Positions 1 through 8,174 of a stretch of 64,000 nucleotides of DNA are shown here, one piece after another (positions within the stretch are counted from its first letter, which is position 1; each line of letters opens with the position of its first letter). The translations under genes were made by a program, and so were the position numbers. This stretch comes from Bacillus sp. FJAT-27916 (GTDB taxonomy: Bacteria; Bacillota; Bacilli; Bacillales; Pradoshiaceae), in assembly GCF_001183965.1 (NCBI RefSeq), contig NZ_LFZV01000001.1, forward strand, positions 2,123,871-2,187,870. Direction: 5' to 3'. The notes under the pieces are model-generated. The model searched no databases and was not told the DNA's origin. It saw only the letters and a list, made by a program, of their open reading frames with translations.

Positions 1-750
1 CAGGAAATCATACAGCTGACTAATGCGTGTCTTAATATCCTTAAGCCCAACCATTCGCTCTAATTGATCAAGTGGTGAGAGCTCCCGTTCCTGAAATGGC
101 TGCAGTTTGCTCAGAATGGCATCAAAGCTGTCCCTGCTTTCATTGAGCTGGAGGATGGATCGCTTTAATTCCTCATAAACCGTGATGGTATGGAAATTTC
201 CGCTCAAGGTATCCTGATAGGCTTGAGCCTGTTTCTTCACAAGCTGCAAGTGCTCATCGACTGCCACAAGAGCGGTCCGGACCTCCTGAACCGAAGGGGA
301 ATTTTCTTCCTTCGGCAAGCCCTTAATGGCTTCATGAACTCTTTGCCCATACCGCTCAGCCTTTTCTAGGATTTCCATCACGACATTGCGCTTAGCCGTC
401 CGGTTATCTGTTTCGCGCAAAACAGGCATGGTTAAGCCGTCAAGAAGTCCTTTGAGCTGATTCAAGCTTTTCTTCTCGAGTCTTGTGTGTATATCAGTCA
501 TTTCTGGCCATAAAACGGCCGCCTGTTCTAGTAATAAATAGTAGAAGGAGTCTTCCTCCTTCTTATTGGCACGATTCAAGGCAAGGAAATAGAGAAGGAT
601 GCCTTTCCATTTTTCCTTGCCCTCCCCCATATTTGCTGCCTCTGAGAGAGTATTCAATAAAGCTTCCTGTGAGGGAAGCTCTCCTTTTGTTTTATACAAT
701 GACTCCCATTCACTTATTAGCTCTGGGAGATAGCTATTAGATTGGTTCAT
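1..750 (-). CDS. SpoVK/CbxX-type AAA+ ATPase, N-terminal part (runs off the left edge)
   Basis: The first 250 codons are visible, starting MNQSNSYLPELISEWES at an ATG behind a GAAGGAA ribosome binding site. The first ~225 residues are a hydrophilic, helix-rich domain that I do not recognise. Residues ~226-250 (LDQLERMVGLKDIKTRISQL) match the conserved segment that opens the AAA domain of the SpoVK/CbxX/CfxQ family, just before Walker A. The catalytic motifs would lie outside the window. B. subtilis SpoVK (about 320 aa) lacks such a long N-terminal region, so this is a longer relative rather than SpoVK itself. Members of this family remodel protein complexes. The specific role cannot be inferred. 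Confidence 0.7.
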   Translation of the reverse strand, partial: MNQSNSYLPELISEWESLYKTKGELPSQEALLNTLSEAANMGEGKEKWKGILLYFLALNRANKKEEDSFYYLLLEQAAVLWPEMTDIHTRLEKKSLNQLKGLLDGLTMPVLRETDNRTAKRNVVMEILEKAERYGQRVHEAIKGLPKEENSPSVQEVRTALVAVDEHLQLVKKQAQAYQDTLSGNFHTITVYEELKRSILQLNESRDSFDAILSKLQPFQERELSPLDQLERMVGLKDIKTRISQLYDFL

Positions 751-971
751 TTATTCCTTCATCCTTTATTCTAGTCAATACCACCATCCTACCATATACA
801 AGAATGATTTAGACTGAATTTGGCTTGTACCTAGAATAACCGCTGTCATATCTTATGAATCACTCCTCAAGAAGAATGAAACAATCTGTACGTTGAATAT
901 CCCGCTAATCTAAAAAGAAGTTTAGAGAGTTAAGTATGGACTCTTTTATGGCGATTAAATTCATCATAAAA
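751..971. other. Intergenic region upstream of the AAA ATPase gene
   Basis: No coding sequence or strong dyad is visible here before the terminator hairpin that begins at 972. It must hold the promoter of the minus-strand AAA gene, but no convincing -35/-10 pair stands out. Confidence 0.4.
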
Positions 972-998
972 AGAGCCGAATGAATATCATTCGGCTCT
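972..998. repeat. Left copy of a 27-bp target duplication (terminator hairpin) flanking the IS remnant
   Basis: This palindrome begins AGAGCCGAATGAA and ends TCATTCGGCTCT. It is repeated at 2297-2323 with one mismatch (T/C at the centre). It directly abuts the left IS end. The A-run at 967-971 gives it a T-tail when read on the minus strand, while the right copy has a T-tail on the plus strand. Together they are the two halves of one original bidirectional terminator, duplicated when the element inserted. Confidence 0.8.
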
Positions 999-1074
999 CA
1001 GACTGTAGACTAAATCCATTAAGGTTTTGGTCTACAGTTTTTTTATACTCTTGCATCCCATATGGACGTGAAAG

Positions 1075-1200
1075 CTATTTTCGGCAGAATGGACTCAGCG
1101 AACCGTGGTGGAGCTGCTTTCGCCAGCTCGCCTTCGGCAAGAGCTGTCATCAGCCTGCCTCCTTCTCCCACAGGAGTCTCGCCCATTCTGCCAAAAATAG
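1075..1200. repeat. Palindromic dispersed repeat inside the IS left region
   Basis: The 126-bp unit is bounded by inverted copies of CTATTTTYGGCAGAATGG (1075-1092 and 1183-1200). The interior is G+C-rich with nested dyads. On the minus strand it holds the CGA(G)ACTCCTGYGGGA core that also occurs inside the larger repeats at 33.6 and 59.0 kb. It lies in the non-coding leader between the IS left end and the transposase start, so it either inserted into the element or travels with it. Confidence 0.65.
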
Positions 1201-1292
1201 ATGTCTGCGCTTCATAATAATTAGCACATACAAAACAGATGTTTCCTCATTTTGGTATAATAGAGTTAACGATTCTTATCGAAGGTGATGAC

Positions 1293-2196
1293 ATGTTAAC
1301 CAAATATACCCCTAAAAACCGCGAACAATTAGAAATGATTACATTAGATCAACTCGTACCTAAGAACCATTTGGTTCGGAAAGTCGAAGCCACCATTGAT
1401 TTCTCCTTATTTACTCATTAGTCGAGGATGCTTATTCGGCTGAACGAGGTCGCCCCAGTATTGATCCTGTTGTTCTCATTAAAATGACCTTTATCCAGTA
1501 CATGTTCGGTATTCGTTCCGTGCGTAAAACGATTGAAGAGATTGAAACCAACCTGGCGTATCGTTGGTTTCTGGGATTTTGAACAGATTTTCTGTGAAAT
1601 TCTGAATCAGGCAGCGAATAAAAAACTCATCAAACCAGAACATGTATTTATTGATTCAACCCATGTGAAGGCAAGCGCAACAAACATAAGTTTGAGAAAA
1701 AGGTTGTTCGCAAAGAAACGAAAGACTATCAGGAACGATTGAATCTAGAAATCAATCGTGACCGCGAAGAACATGGAAAGAAGCCGTTTCCTCCATTTAA
1801 ATTCGAAAAAGAAGAGAGGAAAGAAATCAAAGAGAGTACGACCACAAAAGAAGGTTATCGTCAGTATGTATCCAATCCCCTGCACTGTAAGGACTGTCCA
1901 TTTCTATCCCGTTGCACTCAAAGCAAAAATCAGCTGAAGGTGATTCAACGCCATGTATGGGAGGAACACATGAAGGAAGCTGACCACCTTCGTCATACAG
2001 AAGAGAATAAAATCATCTATGCAAGGCGCAAAGAGACAATCGAACGAGTCTTTGCCGATGCAAAGGAAAAGCATGGAATGCGGTGGACAACCCTTAGGGG
2101 AATTGAAAAATTGTCCATGCAGGCGATGCAAAATTCGCTGCCATGAACCTGAAGAAGATGGCCAATTGGCTCTGGAAAACGCCAAAAATGGCCTAA
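1293..2196 (+). pseudogene. IS1182-family transposase, multiply frameshifted and internally deleted
   Basis: The start is an ATG after AAGGTGATGAC, and residues read MLTKYTPKNREQLEMITLD as expected for the family. The frame breaks near 1418; family sequence resumes in another frame (VEDAYSAERGRPSIDPVV). A deletion near 1575 joins the RWFLGF segment to FEQIF. A further shift lies near 1685. A large deletion near 1845 removes most of the central DDE core and joins the N-terminal part to the Cys-rich GYRQYVSNPLHCKDCPF segment. The C-terminal RKETIERVFADAKEKHGMRW is intact, followed by one more shift near 2130. No functional transposase can be made. Confidence 0.9.
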
Positions 2197-2296
2197 AAAA
2201 AAGAGCAGGAGAGGTCTGTCTTGGGAGGAAATGGCAAAAAAATCACAAAATGGACTGAGAATAAAAGAATTCTCAGTCCATTTTGTCGACAGTCTG

Positions 2297-2331
2297 AGAG
2301 CCGAATGAACATCATTCGGCTCTTTTTTGTT
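2297..2331. terminator. Right copy of the duplicated terminator hairpin
   Basis: A near-perfect 27-bp palindrome followed by TTTTTTG on the plus strand. Before the IS inserted it would have been a bidirectional terminator between the AAA gene side and the sspN end of the minus-strand spore/aconitase cluster. Confidence 0.75.
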
Positions 2332-2340
2332 TCTGGTGAG

Positions 2341-2484
2341 TTACTCACCTTTTGTTTGTATGACATCAGGGTGTTTTCCTGATGTGTCTTGCATTTGCTT
2401 GCCTTTATTTCCGCCAGCCGCTCTTGGCTGAGTGCCGATATGATTCGGCTGGAAAGGCTTTGAGTTTCGTTTTGGATTGCCCAT
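2341..2484 (-). CDS. sspN: Small acid-soluble spore protein N
   Basis: This 47-residue basic protein begins [19 protein letters not shown] and ends [13 protein letters not shown]. That is the recognised SspN layout, with the highly conserved HDTSGKHPxVIQTKGE-like tail. The start follows GGGAGGATG at good spacing. SspN is a minor small acid-soluble protein made in the forespore under SigG in B. subtilis, where it lies downstream of citB and yneN as here. The tlp gene that follows sspN in B. subtilis is not seen; the terminator and IS remnant follow instead. A clear SigG promoter was not found. Confidence 0.88.
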   Translation of the reverse strand: MGNPKRNSKPFQPNHIGTQPRAAGGNKGKQMQDTSGKHPDVIQTKGE

Positions 2485-2557
2485 TACTATCATCCTCCCT
2501 TATACTTGTTAGGATGCTTATCAGATAGCTTTATTATGAGGGCAATTCCTGCCAACG

Positions 2558-2689
2558 CTATTCTGCCTTCTCGATATGACGGCGGTCTATGCGGTCCTCA
2601 AGTTTTTCCATCGCTTGTTTATCATTTAATAGCTGACGCTTGTTCTCCAAAATCAAATCAGCCAGAGACATTCTTTTCCTTTTGTTCAT
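2558..2689 (-). CDS. FbpB-family small basic protein
   Basis: The 43-residue product starts MNKRKRMSLADLILENKRQL and continues with a basic, helical segment (LEDRIDRRHIEKAE). This fits the FbpB family, whose hallmark is L-x-x-L-x-x-x-N-K-x-x-L-L followed by charged heptads. In B. subtilis FbpA, FbpB and FbpC are Fur-regulated proteins that assist the small RNA FsrA in iron-sparing repression. An ATG two codons upstream (2695) is also possible. I see no clear Fur box directly upstream, so regulation is open. Its place between yneN and sspN is not the B. subtilis location of fbpB. Confidence 0.7.
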   Translation of the reverse strand: MNKRKRMSLADLILENKRQLLNDKQAMEKLEDRIDRRHIEKAE

Positions 2690-2839
2690 CTTCATTCACC
2701 ATCCGCTATAAATATTGTCCTCCTCTAGCATGCCCACTCTCTCTTGAATTTATAGCACTTTTTTGAAAATAATACGGAGTATGAACAATCAGGTTAGAAA
2801 GATAATGGTTCAACCTTGGTTAAAAGCTTACATGTCCCT
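2690..2839. other. Intergenic region between yneN and the FbpB-like gene
   Basis: On the minus strand it contains a GAGGAGGAC motif near 2715-2725 that is too far from the start codon to serve the FbpB-like gene and opens no convincing reading frame. No terminator is obvious, so read-through from yneN is possible. Confidence 0.3.
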
Positions 2840-3334
2840 TTATAAAGCCTCTAAATTGTCTTCCATCTTCTCATAATCGAGAATCCCTACAATCTTTTTG
2901 CGGATAATTCCCTCTTCATCAATAAAGAAAGAAGTCGGGATGGAAACTACCTCATATTGGTCATTCACCTTTTCCTCCGTATCTAATAAGGCTTGGAAGG
3001 TTAACTCATATTCATTCATGAATCCTTTGATATCATTTTCTGTATCCAAATTAATGGCCAGGATAACGACATCTTCATATTTCTGATTGATTTTCTCCAT
3101 CTCAGGCATCTCTTTCTTGCATGGATTGCACCAGGTTGCCCAGAAATTTAAGATGACCTTCTTTCCTTTATAATCTGATAATGTGACCTTATTCCCTTCC
3201 GTGTCCTGTAGGGTGAAATCAGCTGCGCTTGCTCCCACCTTCGCCCCGACAGGCTTTTCCTCTTGATTCATGATTTGATAAAAGGCCCCGCCAATCAGTC
3301 CAAACAGCAAAAGTATGCCTATTGTCTTCTTCAC
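2840..3334 (-). CDS. yneN: Membrane-anchored thioredoxin-like thiol-disulfide oxidoreductase (ResA/YneN family)
   Basis: The chosen GTG start lies 8 nt after AGGAGG and gives 164 residues. Residues 4-22 are a single N-terminal membrane anchor. The thioredoxin/AhpC-TSA fold carries the redox motif WCNPC (Cys69 and Cys72) and the cis-proline loop VSIPTSF near residue 136. ResA-like proteins act outside the membrane, reducing disulfides such as those of apocytochrome c with electrons supplied by CcdA. A ccdA gene lies 18 kb away in this window. It sits directly downstream of aconitase as yneN does in B. subtilis. A terminator separates it from aconitase, so it probably has its own promoter. Confidence 0.85.
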   Translation of the reverse strand: MKKTIGILLLFGLIGGAFYQIMNQEEKPVGAKVGASAADFTLQDTEGNKVTLSDYKGKKVILNFWATWCNPCKKEMPEMEKINQKYEDVVILAINLDTENDIKGFMNEYELTFQALLDTEEKVNDQYEVVSIPTSFFIDEEGIIRKKIVGILDYEKMEDNLEAL

Positions 3335-3404
3335 ATTCCCGTCCTCCTGCTTCCATGCATCTCTTATCTCAAATTGTACCAATGATTCCACTATCAAGAA
3401 AGAG

Positions 3405-3434
3405 AAAAAGGACTGACCAGACGGCCAGCCCTTT
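3405..3434 (-). terminator. Rho-independent terminator of the aconitase gene
   Basis: On the minus strand, AAAGGGCTGGCC and GGTCAGTCCTTT pair through a 4-nt loop (two G-U pairs), followed by TTTTTCTC. It begins 11 bases after the aconitase stop codon. Confidence 0.8.
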
Positions 3435-3445
3435 ATTCTGCGCTA

Positions 3446-6175
3446 TTATTGTGCAGATGTTGTTTCTTCTAGTTTCTCACGGAGAACCATTGGCAGGATT
3501 CCTCCATGACGGTAATAATCGATTTCAATTTCAGAGTCGAAACGCACAAGTGCTTCAAATTTCTTCTCTGTACCATCCTCAGCTACAGCTGTTACGGTGA
3601 TCAACTGACGTGGTTTGATATTTTCATCGATTGGAACGAAGATTCGTTCTTTACCTGTAAGACCAAGCACCTTCGCGTTTTCGCCTTCTTTGAATTGAAG
3701 CGGCAGGACGCCCATAAGTGCAAGGTTGGAGCGGTGAATACGCTCAAAGCTTTCTGCGATAACGGTTTTGATACCGAGAAGGTTTGTCCCTTTCGCAGCC
3801 CAGTCACGGGAGCTTCCCATACCATAGTCTTTACCGGCAAGAACGACAAGACCTGTGTCATCCTTCTTGTATTCCATACATGCATCATAGATGGACATGA
3901 CTTCGCCTGTTGGCCAGTAAGTCGTATATCCGCCCTCTGTTCCAGGAGCGATTTGGTTACGGATCCGGATGTTAGCGAAAGTTCCGCGCATCATGACCTC
4001 ATGGTTACCACGGCGGGAACCATAAGAGTTAAAGTCACGGATTCCAACGCCATTTTCACGCAAGTATTTACCTGCTGGTGTATCTTTGCCAATTGAACCA
4101 GCCGGGGAAATATGGTCAGTTGTGACAGAGTCACCGAACAAACCAACTACGCGCAAGCCTGATAATGGCTTAACTTCGGATGGATTTGGATCCAAGTTCT
4201 CGAAGTAAGGCGGGTTTTGAATATAAGTAGAATCAAAGTCCCAGCTATATAACGGTTCATTGCTTGTTTGAATCTCATTCCAGCGAAGGTTGTCATCGAA
4301 TACGCGCTCATACTCTTTGCGGAACAAGTCAGATGTAACGGTTTCTTGGACAAGTTCATTAACCTCTTCACTAGTTGGCCAAATGTCCTTGAAGAACACT
4401 TCTTTGCCGTCTTTGCCGACGCCGATTGGGTCGTTTTCAAGGTCGATATCCACTGTACCGGCAAGCGCGTAAGCCACTACAAGCGGTGGAGATGCAAGGT
4501 AGTTTGCCTTCACAAGCGGGTGGATACGTCCTTCAAAGTTACGGTTACCAGATAGAACAGAAGTCACAAGCAAGTCAGCTTCGCCGACAGCTGCTTCAAT
4601 CTCTTCCATCAATGGACCGGAGTTACCGATACAAGTAGCACAGCCATAGCCGACAAGGTTGAAGCCGAGCTCATCCATATACGTTTGCAGGCCGGCATCA
4701 CGCAAGTAGCCTGTTACGACCTTGGAGCCTGGTGCCAAGGATGTTTTCACATGGTGAGGTACCTGAAGGCCGAGCTCAACTGCTTTCTTCGCAACAAGAC
4801 CTGCCCCAAGCATGACGTATGGGTTAGATGTATTTGTACAGCTTGTAATCGCAGCAATGGCGATATCACCAGTTTTCATCGGCGCTTGACGGCCGTCCTT
4901 GAATTCAACCGTGATTTTCTTATCGATTTCCTCTTGGCTTAAGCCAAATCCTGCATTGCCGACTGGTGCAGTCAACGCTTCACGATAGGCTTTTTGCATA
5001 TGAGATAGAGGAATCAAATCCTGCGGACGTTTCGGTCCGGAAAGATTGGCTTCAATCTCAGAAAGGTCGATTTCAATCACTTTTGTGTAGGTTGGTTCAG
5101 GTGTATCTTTTGTATAGAATAAATCATTTTCTTTGCAATATTTCTCAACTAGCGCAATATGCTCTTCTGTACGGCCAGTTAAGCGCATGTATTTCAATGC
5201 TTCATCATCGATCGGGAAGAATCCGCATGTAGCGCCATACTCAGGTGCCATATTGGCAATCGTCGCACGGTCTGAAAGGGATAGATCGCTCATTCCTGGA
5301 CCGAAGAATTCCACAAATTTGTTAACAACACCGCTCTTACGAAGAACTTCTGTTACTTTGAGCGCCAGGTCAGTCGCCATCGCCCCATTTGGCAAGGAAT
5401 TAACAAAGCGGACACCGATTACTTCAGGTACTGGGAAATAAGAAGGCTGGCCAAGCATGCCTGCTTCTGCTTCGATTCCTCCTACACCCCAACCAAGGAC
5501 GCCAAGTCCGTTGATCATGGTTGTGTGAGAGTCAGTACCAACCAGCGTATCTGGGAATGCCATGAAATCGCCGTCAGGCATTTCAATCGCATGTACCACA
5601 TTCGCTAAATATTCTAAGTTGACTTGGTGAACGATTCCCGTATCAGGCGGAACGGCACGATAATTATCAAATGCCTTTTGAGCCCAGCTTAGGAATTGAT
5701 AACGCTCAGCGTTTCGTTCAAATTCAAGGTCCATATTCACTTGCAGGGAATCAGCTGTACCATATTTATCAACTTGTACAGAGTGATCAATAACAAGGTC
5801 AACCGGAATTTCCGGGTTAATCTTATCTGGGTTGCCGCCGATATCAGCCATTGCTTTACGCAAGGAAGCCAAGTCAACAACCGCAGGAACACCTGTAAAG
5901 TCTTGTAGGATTACGCGGGATGGTTTGAATGGAACATCAACATCGATTGATTGCTGATCTGTTCCCCATTTCGCTAAGTTTTCCACATGCTCTTTAGTGA
6001 TGACTCTTCCATCTAGCTGCCGCAGAACACTTTCAAGCAGCACTTTGATTGAGTATGGCAGCTTCGTTACTTCCCCTGCTCCAGCTTCTTCCAAAGCTTT
6101 CAGATTGTAGTAATGATAGCGTTTACCGTTTACTTCAAAATGCTTTCGTGAGTTAAACACATCATTTTTCCCCAA
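3446..6175 (-). CDS. citB: Aconitate hydratase (aconitase A / IRP1 type)
   Basis: This 909-residue protein converts citrate to isocitrate in the TCA cycle and, when its cluster is lost, can bind iron-responsive RNA elements. Sequence along the whole length follows B. subtilis CitB. The 4Fe-4S cysteines lie in TSCTNTS (near residue 445) and [12 protein letters not shown] (near 510-513). The substrate motifs [20 protein letters not shown] and [13 protein letters not shown] are intact. The start is a TTG about 9 nt after GGGGGTAA; an in-frame ATG is not available nearby. The upstream region has a CcpC-type dyad. In B. subtilis, aconitase is also a target of the iron-sparing small RNA FsrA. Confidence 0.98.
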   Translation of the reverse strand: MGKNDVFNSRKHFEVNGKRYHYYNLKALEEAGAGEVTKLPYSIKVLLESVLRQLDGRVITKEHVENLAKWGTDQQSIDVDVPFKPSRVILQDFTGVPAVVDLASLRKAMADIGGNPDKINPEIPVDLVIDHSVQVDKYGTADSLQVNMDLEFERNAERYQFLSWAQKAFDNYRAVPPDTGIVHQVNLEYLANVVHAIEMPDGDFMAFPDTLVGTDSHTTMINGLGVLGWGVGGIEAEAGMLGQPSYFPVPEVIGVRFVNSLPNGAMATDLALKVTEVLRKSGVVNKFVEFFGPGMSDLSLSDRATIANMAPEYGATCGFFPIDDEALKYMRLTGRTEEHIALVEKYCKENDLFYTKDTPEPTYTKVIEIDLSEIEANLSGPKRPQDLIPLSHMQKAYREALTAPVGNAGFGLSQEEIDKKITVEFKDGRQAPMKTGDIAIAAITSCTNTSNPYVMLGAGLVAKKAVELGLQVPHHVKTSLAPGSKVVTGYLRDAGLQTYMDELGFNLVGYGCATCIGNSGPLMEEIEAAVGEADLLVTSVLSGNRNFEGRIHPLVKANYLASPPLVVAYALAGTVDIDLENDPIGVGKDGKEVFFKDIWPTSEEVNELVQETVTSDLFRKEYERVFDDNLRWNEIQTSNEPLYSWDFDSTYIQNPPYFENLDPNPSEVKPLSGLRVVGLFGDSVTTDHISPAGSIGKDTPAGKYLRENGVGIRDFNSYGSRRGNHEVMMRGTFANIRIRNQIAPGTEGGYTTYWPTGEVMSIYDACMEYKKDDTGLVVLAGKDYGMGSSRDWAAKGTNLLGIKTVIAESFERIHRSNLALMGVLPLQFKEGENAKVLGLTGKERIFVPIDENIKPRQLITVTAVAEDGTEKKFEALVRFDSEIEIDYYRHGGILPMVLREKLEETTSAQ

Positions 6176-6318
6176 ATCAAATTACCCCCTCTAGGTAAAA
6201 GATAATAAGAATACATACTCAGAAAAGGTTATGAACTTTTTCCAATCCAAATATTCTAACAATTTAATAGTAATATAACCTTTTCATAAAGTAAAATATA
6301 AGTAATTTATAGAGGGTT

Positions 6319-6333
6319 ATAAGTTATACTTAT
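6319..6333. promoter_or_regulatory. Candidate CcpC operator upstream of aconitase
   Basis: ATAA-GTTATAC-TTAT fits the ATAA-N7-TTAT dyad bound by CcpC, the citrate-responsive LysR-type repressor of B. subtilis citB. It lies about 145 bp upstream of the aconitase start. A related ATAA-N5-TTAT sequence follows at about 6300-6310, closer to the gene. The region is A+T-rich, so chance matches are possible. Confidence 0.5.
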
Positions 6334-6363
6334 CGCAGTATAATTTTTTCAGAAAATTAAAAT

Positions 6364-6396
6364 AAAGGCCGGCAGGAAAACCTCCCAGCCGGCTTT
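6364..6396 (-). terminator. Terminator hairpin after the 91-aa small protein gene
   Basis: AAAGGCCGGC and GCCGGCTTT flank a 14-nt loop immediately beyond the stop codon at 6398. The T-tracts are short on both strands. Confidence 0.65.
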
Positions 6397-6397
6397 G

Positions 6398-6673
6398 TCA
6401 GCGCAATTCATTATAGGCATTCAGCTCTGAAACATATTGCTTGAGCGTATCACGAAATTCTACGAGCTGCTCACGCTGATGCTCGCTTGCTACCTCATCT
6501 GCATTCTCGACCTGCTGATAGGCTTCATTGATTTCTTCCCAGAAACGTTTTACTTCCCTGCCAAACTCGGGATCATGCTTCATTGCCTGCAGATTCACGT
6601 ATACATCGGTCACCTTTCTCATCCCGTTTTGGGCAGCTTCGAAGGCAGCCATCTTGTTCTTATGATAAGGCAT
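6398..6673 (-). CDS. Small charged helical protein of unknown function
   Basis: This 91-residue soluble protein starts MPYHKNKMAAFEAAQNGMRK at an ATG after TTGGAGGATATAAAA. It is rich in Glu, Gln and aromatic residues in heptad-like spacing and is probably an alpha-helical bundle. It has no signal peptide or membrane segment. It occupies the interval between aconitase and sspP where B. subtilis has sspO, but it has no sequence resemblance to SspO. I do not recognise a family. Its own ribosome binding site, terminator and coding-like composition support it as a real gene. Confidence 0.7.
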   Translation of the reverse strand: MPYHKNKMAAFEAAQNGMRKVTDVYVNLQAMKHDPEFGREVKRFWEEINEAYQQVENADEVASEHQREQLVEFRDTLKQYVSELNAYNELR

Positions 6674-6763
6674 TTTTATATCCTCCAATCCTTTATCTCG
6701 ACATTTATGGTGCACTATTTAAAGGCACCTTATTCTCGTGAAGGATTTGGAAATGTGCCAGTC

Positions 6764-6793
6764 GAATCGTTTTTCCCATTCGAACTCATACTA
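6764..6793 (+). promoter_or_regulatory. Candidate SigG promoter of sspP
   Basis: GAATC (-35) and CATACTA (-10) are separated by 18 bp, close to the forespore SigG consensus (GNATR and CATNHTA). They lie about 23 bp upstream of the sspP TTG start. B. subtilis sspP belongs to the SigG regulon. Confidence 0.6.
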
Positions 6794-6815
6794 AAACGAA
6801 AAGGAGGGATGAGAA

Positions 6816-6947
6816 TTGACGAATAAACGCAAGCATGCCATCGAACCGGATAAGCAATCAGGCCAGCCAAAACCAATGAGCGGGTCACATAAGGTGAAGA
6901 ACCGCAATCACAGTCGCCAGAAAAATCATTCCCATCATGATATGTAG
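6816..6947 (+). CDS. sspP: Small acid-soluble spore protein P
   Basis: The 43-residue product starts at TTG, 9 nt after AAAGGAGGG. It ends [20 protein letters not shown] followed by KNHSHHDM, matching the SspP (CotL) signature with its conserved SGSxKVKNRNHxRQ segment. It is a minor SASP of the spore core. In B. subtilis sspP lies between cotM and sspO-citB; here cotM is downstream on the same strand and citB is on the other side. It is preceded by a SigG-like promoter and followed by a strong terminator, so it is a single-gene unit. Confidence 0.9.
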   Translation: MTNKRKHAIEPDKQSGQPKPMSGSHKVKNRNHSRQKNHSHHDM

Positions 6948-6953
6948 CCTTTA

Positions 6954-6985
6954 AAGCCGGCAGTTCCCCTGCTCCGGCTTTTTTC
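6954..6985 (+). terminator. Rho-independent terminator of sspP
   Basis: AAGCCGG and CCGGCTT flank a 13-nt loop, followed by TTTTTT-rich sequence, seven bases after the sspP stop. Confidence 0.85.
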
Positions 6986-7050
6986 TCTATCACCGTTTGA
7001 AAGCAGCTTGAATAGATTGGAAATAACACCGTGTAAATGGGGGTTATTTC

Positions 7051-7440
7051 ATGTGTTCTTCAGACTGGGGGCATGAAGAAGAAAAAGCTATTTTGGGATT
7101 GTTTTATTTAGATCCATTCACGACCTATTTAGATGAGACAGAATTTCGAGTGGATTTATTTGAGGTGGATGAAGGCTATTTAATCGAGGCAGAAAGAAAA
7201 CAAACGCCAAAGAACGGTATCCTCATTCACATTCAGGAAGACCTTTGCGTTATTGTGCTGGAACAGCCTTCCGGAAGAAAGGAACGGAAAATTCTTTTCC
7301 CGTTTTGTTTAGAGAACCTCTCTATCCATGTGGAGGTGGAGGCAGATCTCGTTCAGGTATATATAAACAGTCAAACGAACCCGCTCCAAAAAGGACCTTT
7401 TTCGATCTGGCTGCCCTTTTATGAAAACAACAAGCATTAA
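7051..7440 (+). CDS. cotM: Spore coat protein CotM (alpha-crystallin-like)
   Basis: The 129-residue acidic protein begins MCSSDWGHEEEKAILG behind GGGGGTTATTTC. It has a diverged Hsp20/alpha-crystallin fold: a run of beta strands between residues ~35 and 110, ending with LVQVYINSQ. Length and position beside sspP match B. subtilis CotM, an outer-coat protein expressed in the mother cell. The usual A-x-x-x-N-G-V-L signature of Hsp20 chaperones is not conserved, as is normal for CotM. Confidence 0.8.
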   Translation: MCSSDWGHEEEKAILGLFYLDPFTTYLDETEFRVDLFEVDEGYLIEAERKQTPKNGILIHIQEDLCVIVLEQPSGRKERKILFPFCLENLSIHVEVEADLVQVYINSQTNPLQKGPFSIWLPFYENNKH

Positions 7441-7505
7441 TGTGTGAAATGTTAGAAAAAGTGGTAACTAAATACCAACTAATCTTTCATAGGAGTGTGT
7501 AACGA

Positions 7506-8114
7506 TTGGATTATGTATGGTATGCGAGTTATGGTTCGAATTTGTTTGAGGACCGATTTCATTGTTATATTAGCGGGGGAAAGCCTGAGGGTTCTACATT
7601 TACGGAAAAAGGATGCACCAATCCTGCTCTGCCCTTGAAGTCAGAGACGATTACAATTCCGTATGAGCTGTACTTCTCCAAATGTTCAAAACGATGGAAG
7701 GGCGGAGTAGCCTTTATAGATACGGTAAGAAACCCATCTGCCAGAACATATGGCAAGATGTATTTAATTACATCTGAGCAGTTTCAAGAAATCGTCCAGC
7801 AAGAAAACGGACATCATGACATGATGATTGACCTTAACCTGGCCAAGGAGGTTCATACCTACTCCTTTAATGATTCATGGTATGGAAATATTCTTTATCT
7901 TGGGGAAAGGGATGGGTATCCAATCTTCACCTTTACAGCGAATGGTGAAATGAAGAAACAAGAGATTACTTCCCCGTCCATCCCGTACCTCCGGAATCTA
8001 TATAGAGGGTTATTGGCCCTTCAATTAGAGCCGCAGAGGATCATTGATTATTTAACCACCAAAAGAGGTGTGCGGGAAAACTATACAAAGGATGACCTAT
8101 ATCACCACTTTTAA
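7506..8114 (+). CDS. Gamma-glutamylcyclotransferase-like protein
   Basis: The 202-residue protein starts at TTG, 9 nt after AGGAGTG. Residues 5-13 (WYASYGSNL) are the GGCT/AIG2-fold substrate loop Y-G-S-N. KRWKGGVAFID and ARTYGKMYLIT continue the fold. The family has an anion-binding fold used on gamma-glutamyl peptides or other small molecules, and many Bacillus homologues are mis-labelled as histone deacetylases. The catalytic acid cannot be assigned with confidence. It ends at a terminator shared with the convergent Nudix gene. Confidence 0.75.
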   Translation: MDYVWYASYGSNLFEDRFHCYISGGKPEGSTFTEKGCTNPALPLKSETITIPYELYFSKCSKRWKGGVAFIDTVRNPSARTYGKMYLITSEQFQEIVQQENGHHDMMIDLNLAKEVHTYSFNDSWYGNILYLGERDGYPIFTFTANGEMKKQEITSPSIPYLRNLYRGLLALQLEPQRIIDYLTTKRGVRENYTKDDLYHHF

Positions 8115-8127
8115 CGATAAAATAAGC

Positions 8128-8160
8128 AAAAACCGAACTTCTTTAATGGTTCGGTTTCCT
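8128..8160. terminator. Bidirectional terminator between the GGCT-like and Nudix genes
   Basis: AAAACCGAAC and GTTCGGTTT enclose a 10-nt loop, with A-rich flank on the left and T-rich flank on the right. It lies between two convergent stop codons. Confidence 0.8.
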
Positions 8161-8174
8161 TATTGTTTATGTTC

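Larger units (their letters stand above)
999..2296 (+). mobile_element. Defective IS1182-family insertion sequence
   Basis: The ends are imperfect inverted repeats: CAGACTGTAGAC on the left and GTCGACAGTCTG on the right, matching the CAGACTGTCGAC type of IS1182-family ends. Subterminal hairpins lie just inside both ends (about 1003-1039 and 2241-2285). At about 1.3 kb it is shorter than the usual 1.7-1.9 kb, because the transposase gene has lost internal segments. It sits between two copies of a 27-bp terminator palindrome. The family is known to favour stem-loop targets. The element cannot be autonomous. Confidence 0.85.

Noticed and set aside
483..740. 85-codon open frame on the plus strand
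   Set aside because: It lies opposite the AAA ATPase gene, with no ribosome binding site and no sensible protein composition.
3506..4096. 196-codon open frame on the plus strand inside aconitase
   Set aside because: An antisense shadow of a highly conserved gene; similar frames occur along the rest of citB.
6437..6826. 129-codon plus-strand frame overlapping the 91-aa gene and sspP leader
   Set aside because: No ribosome binding site, and it runs through the terminator and into the SspP leader in another frame.
6730..7029. 99-codon minus-strand frame across sspP
   Set aside because: Antisense to the recognised sspP gene and its SigG promoter.
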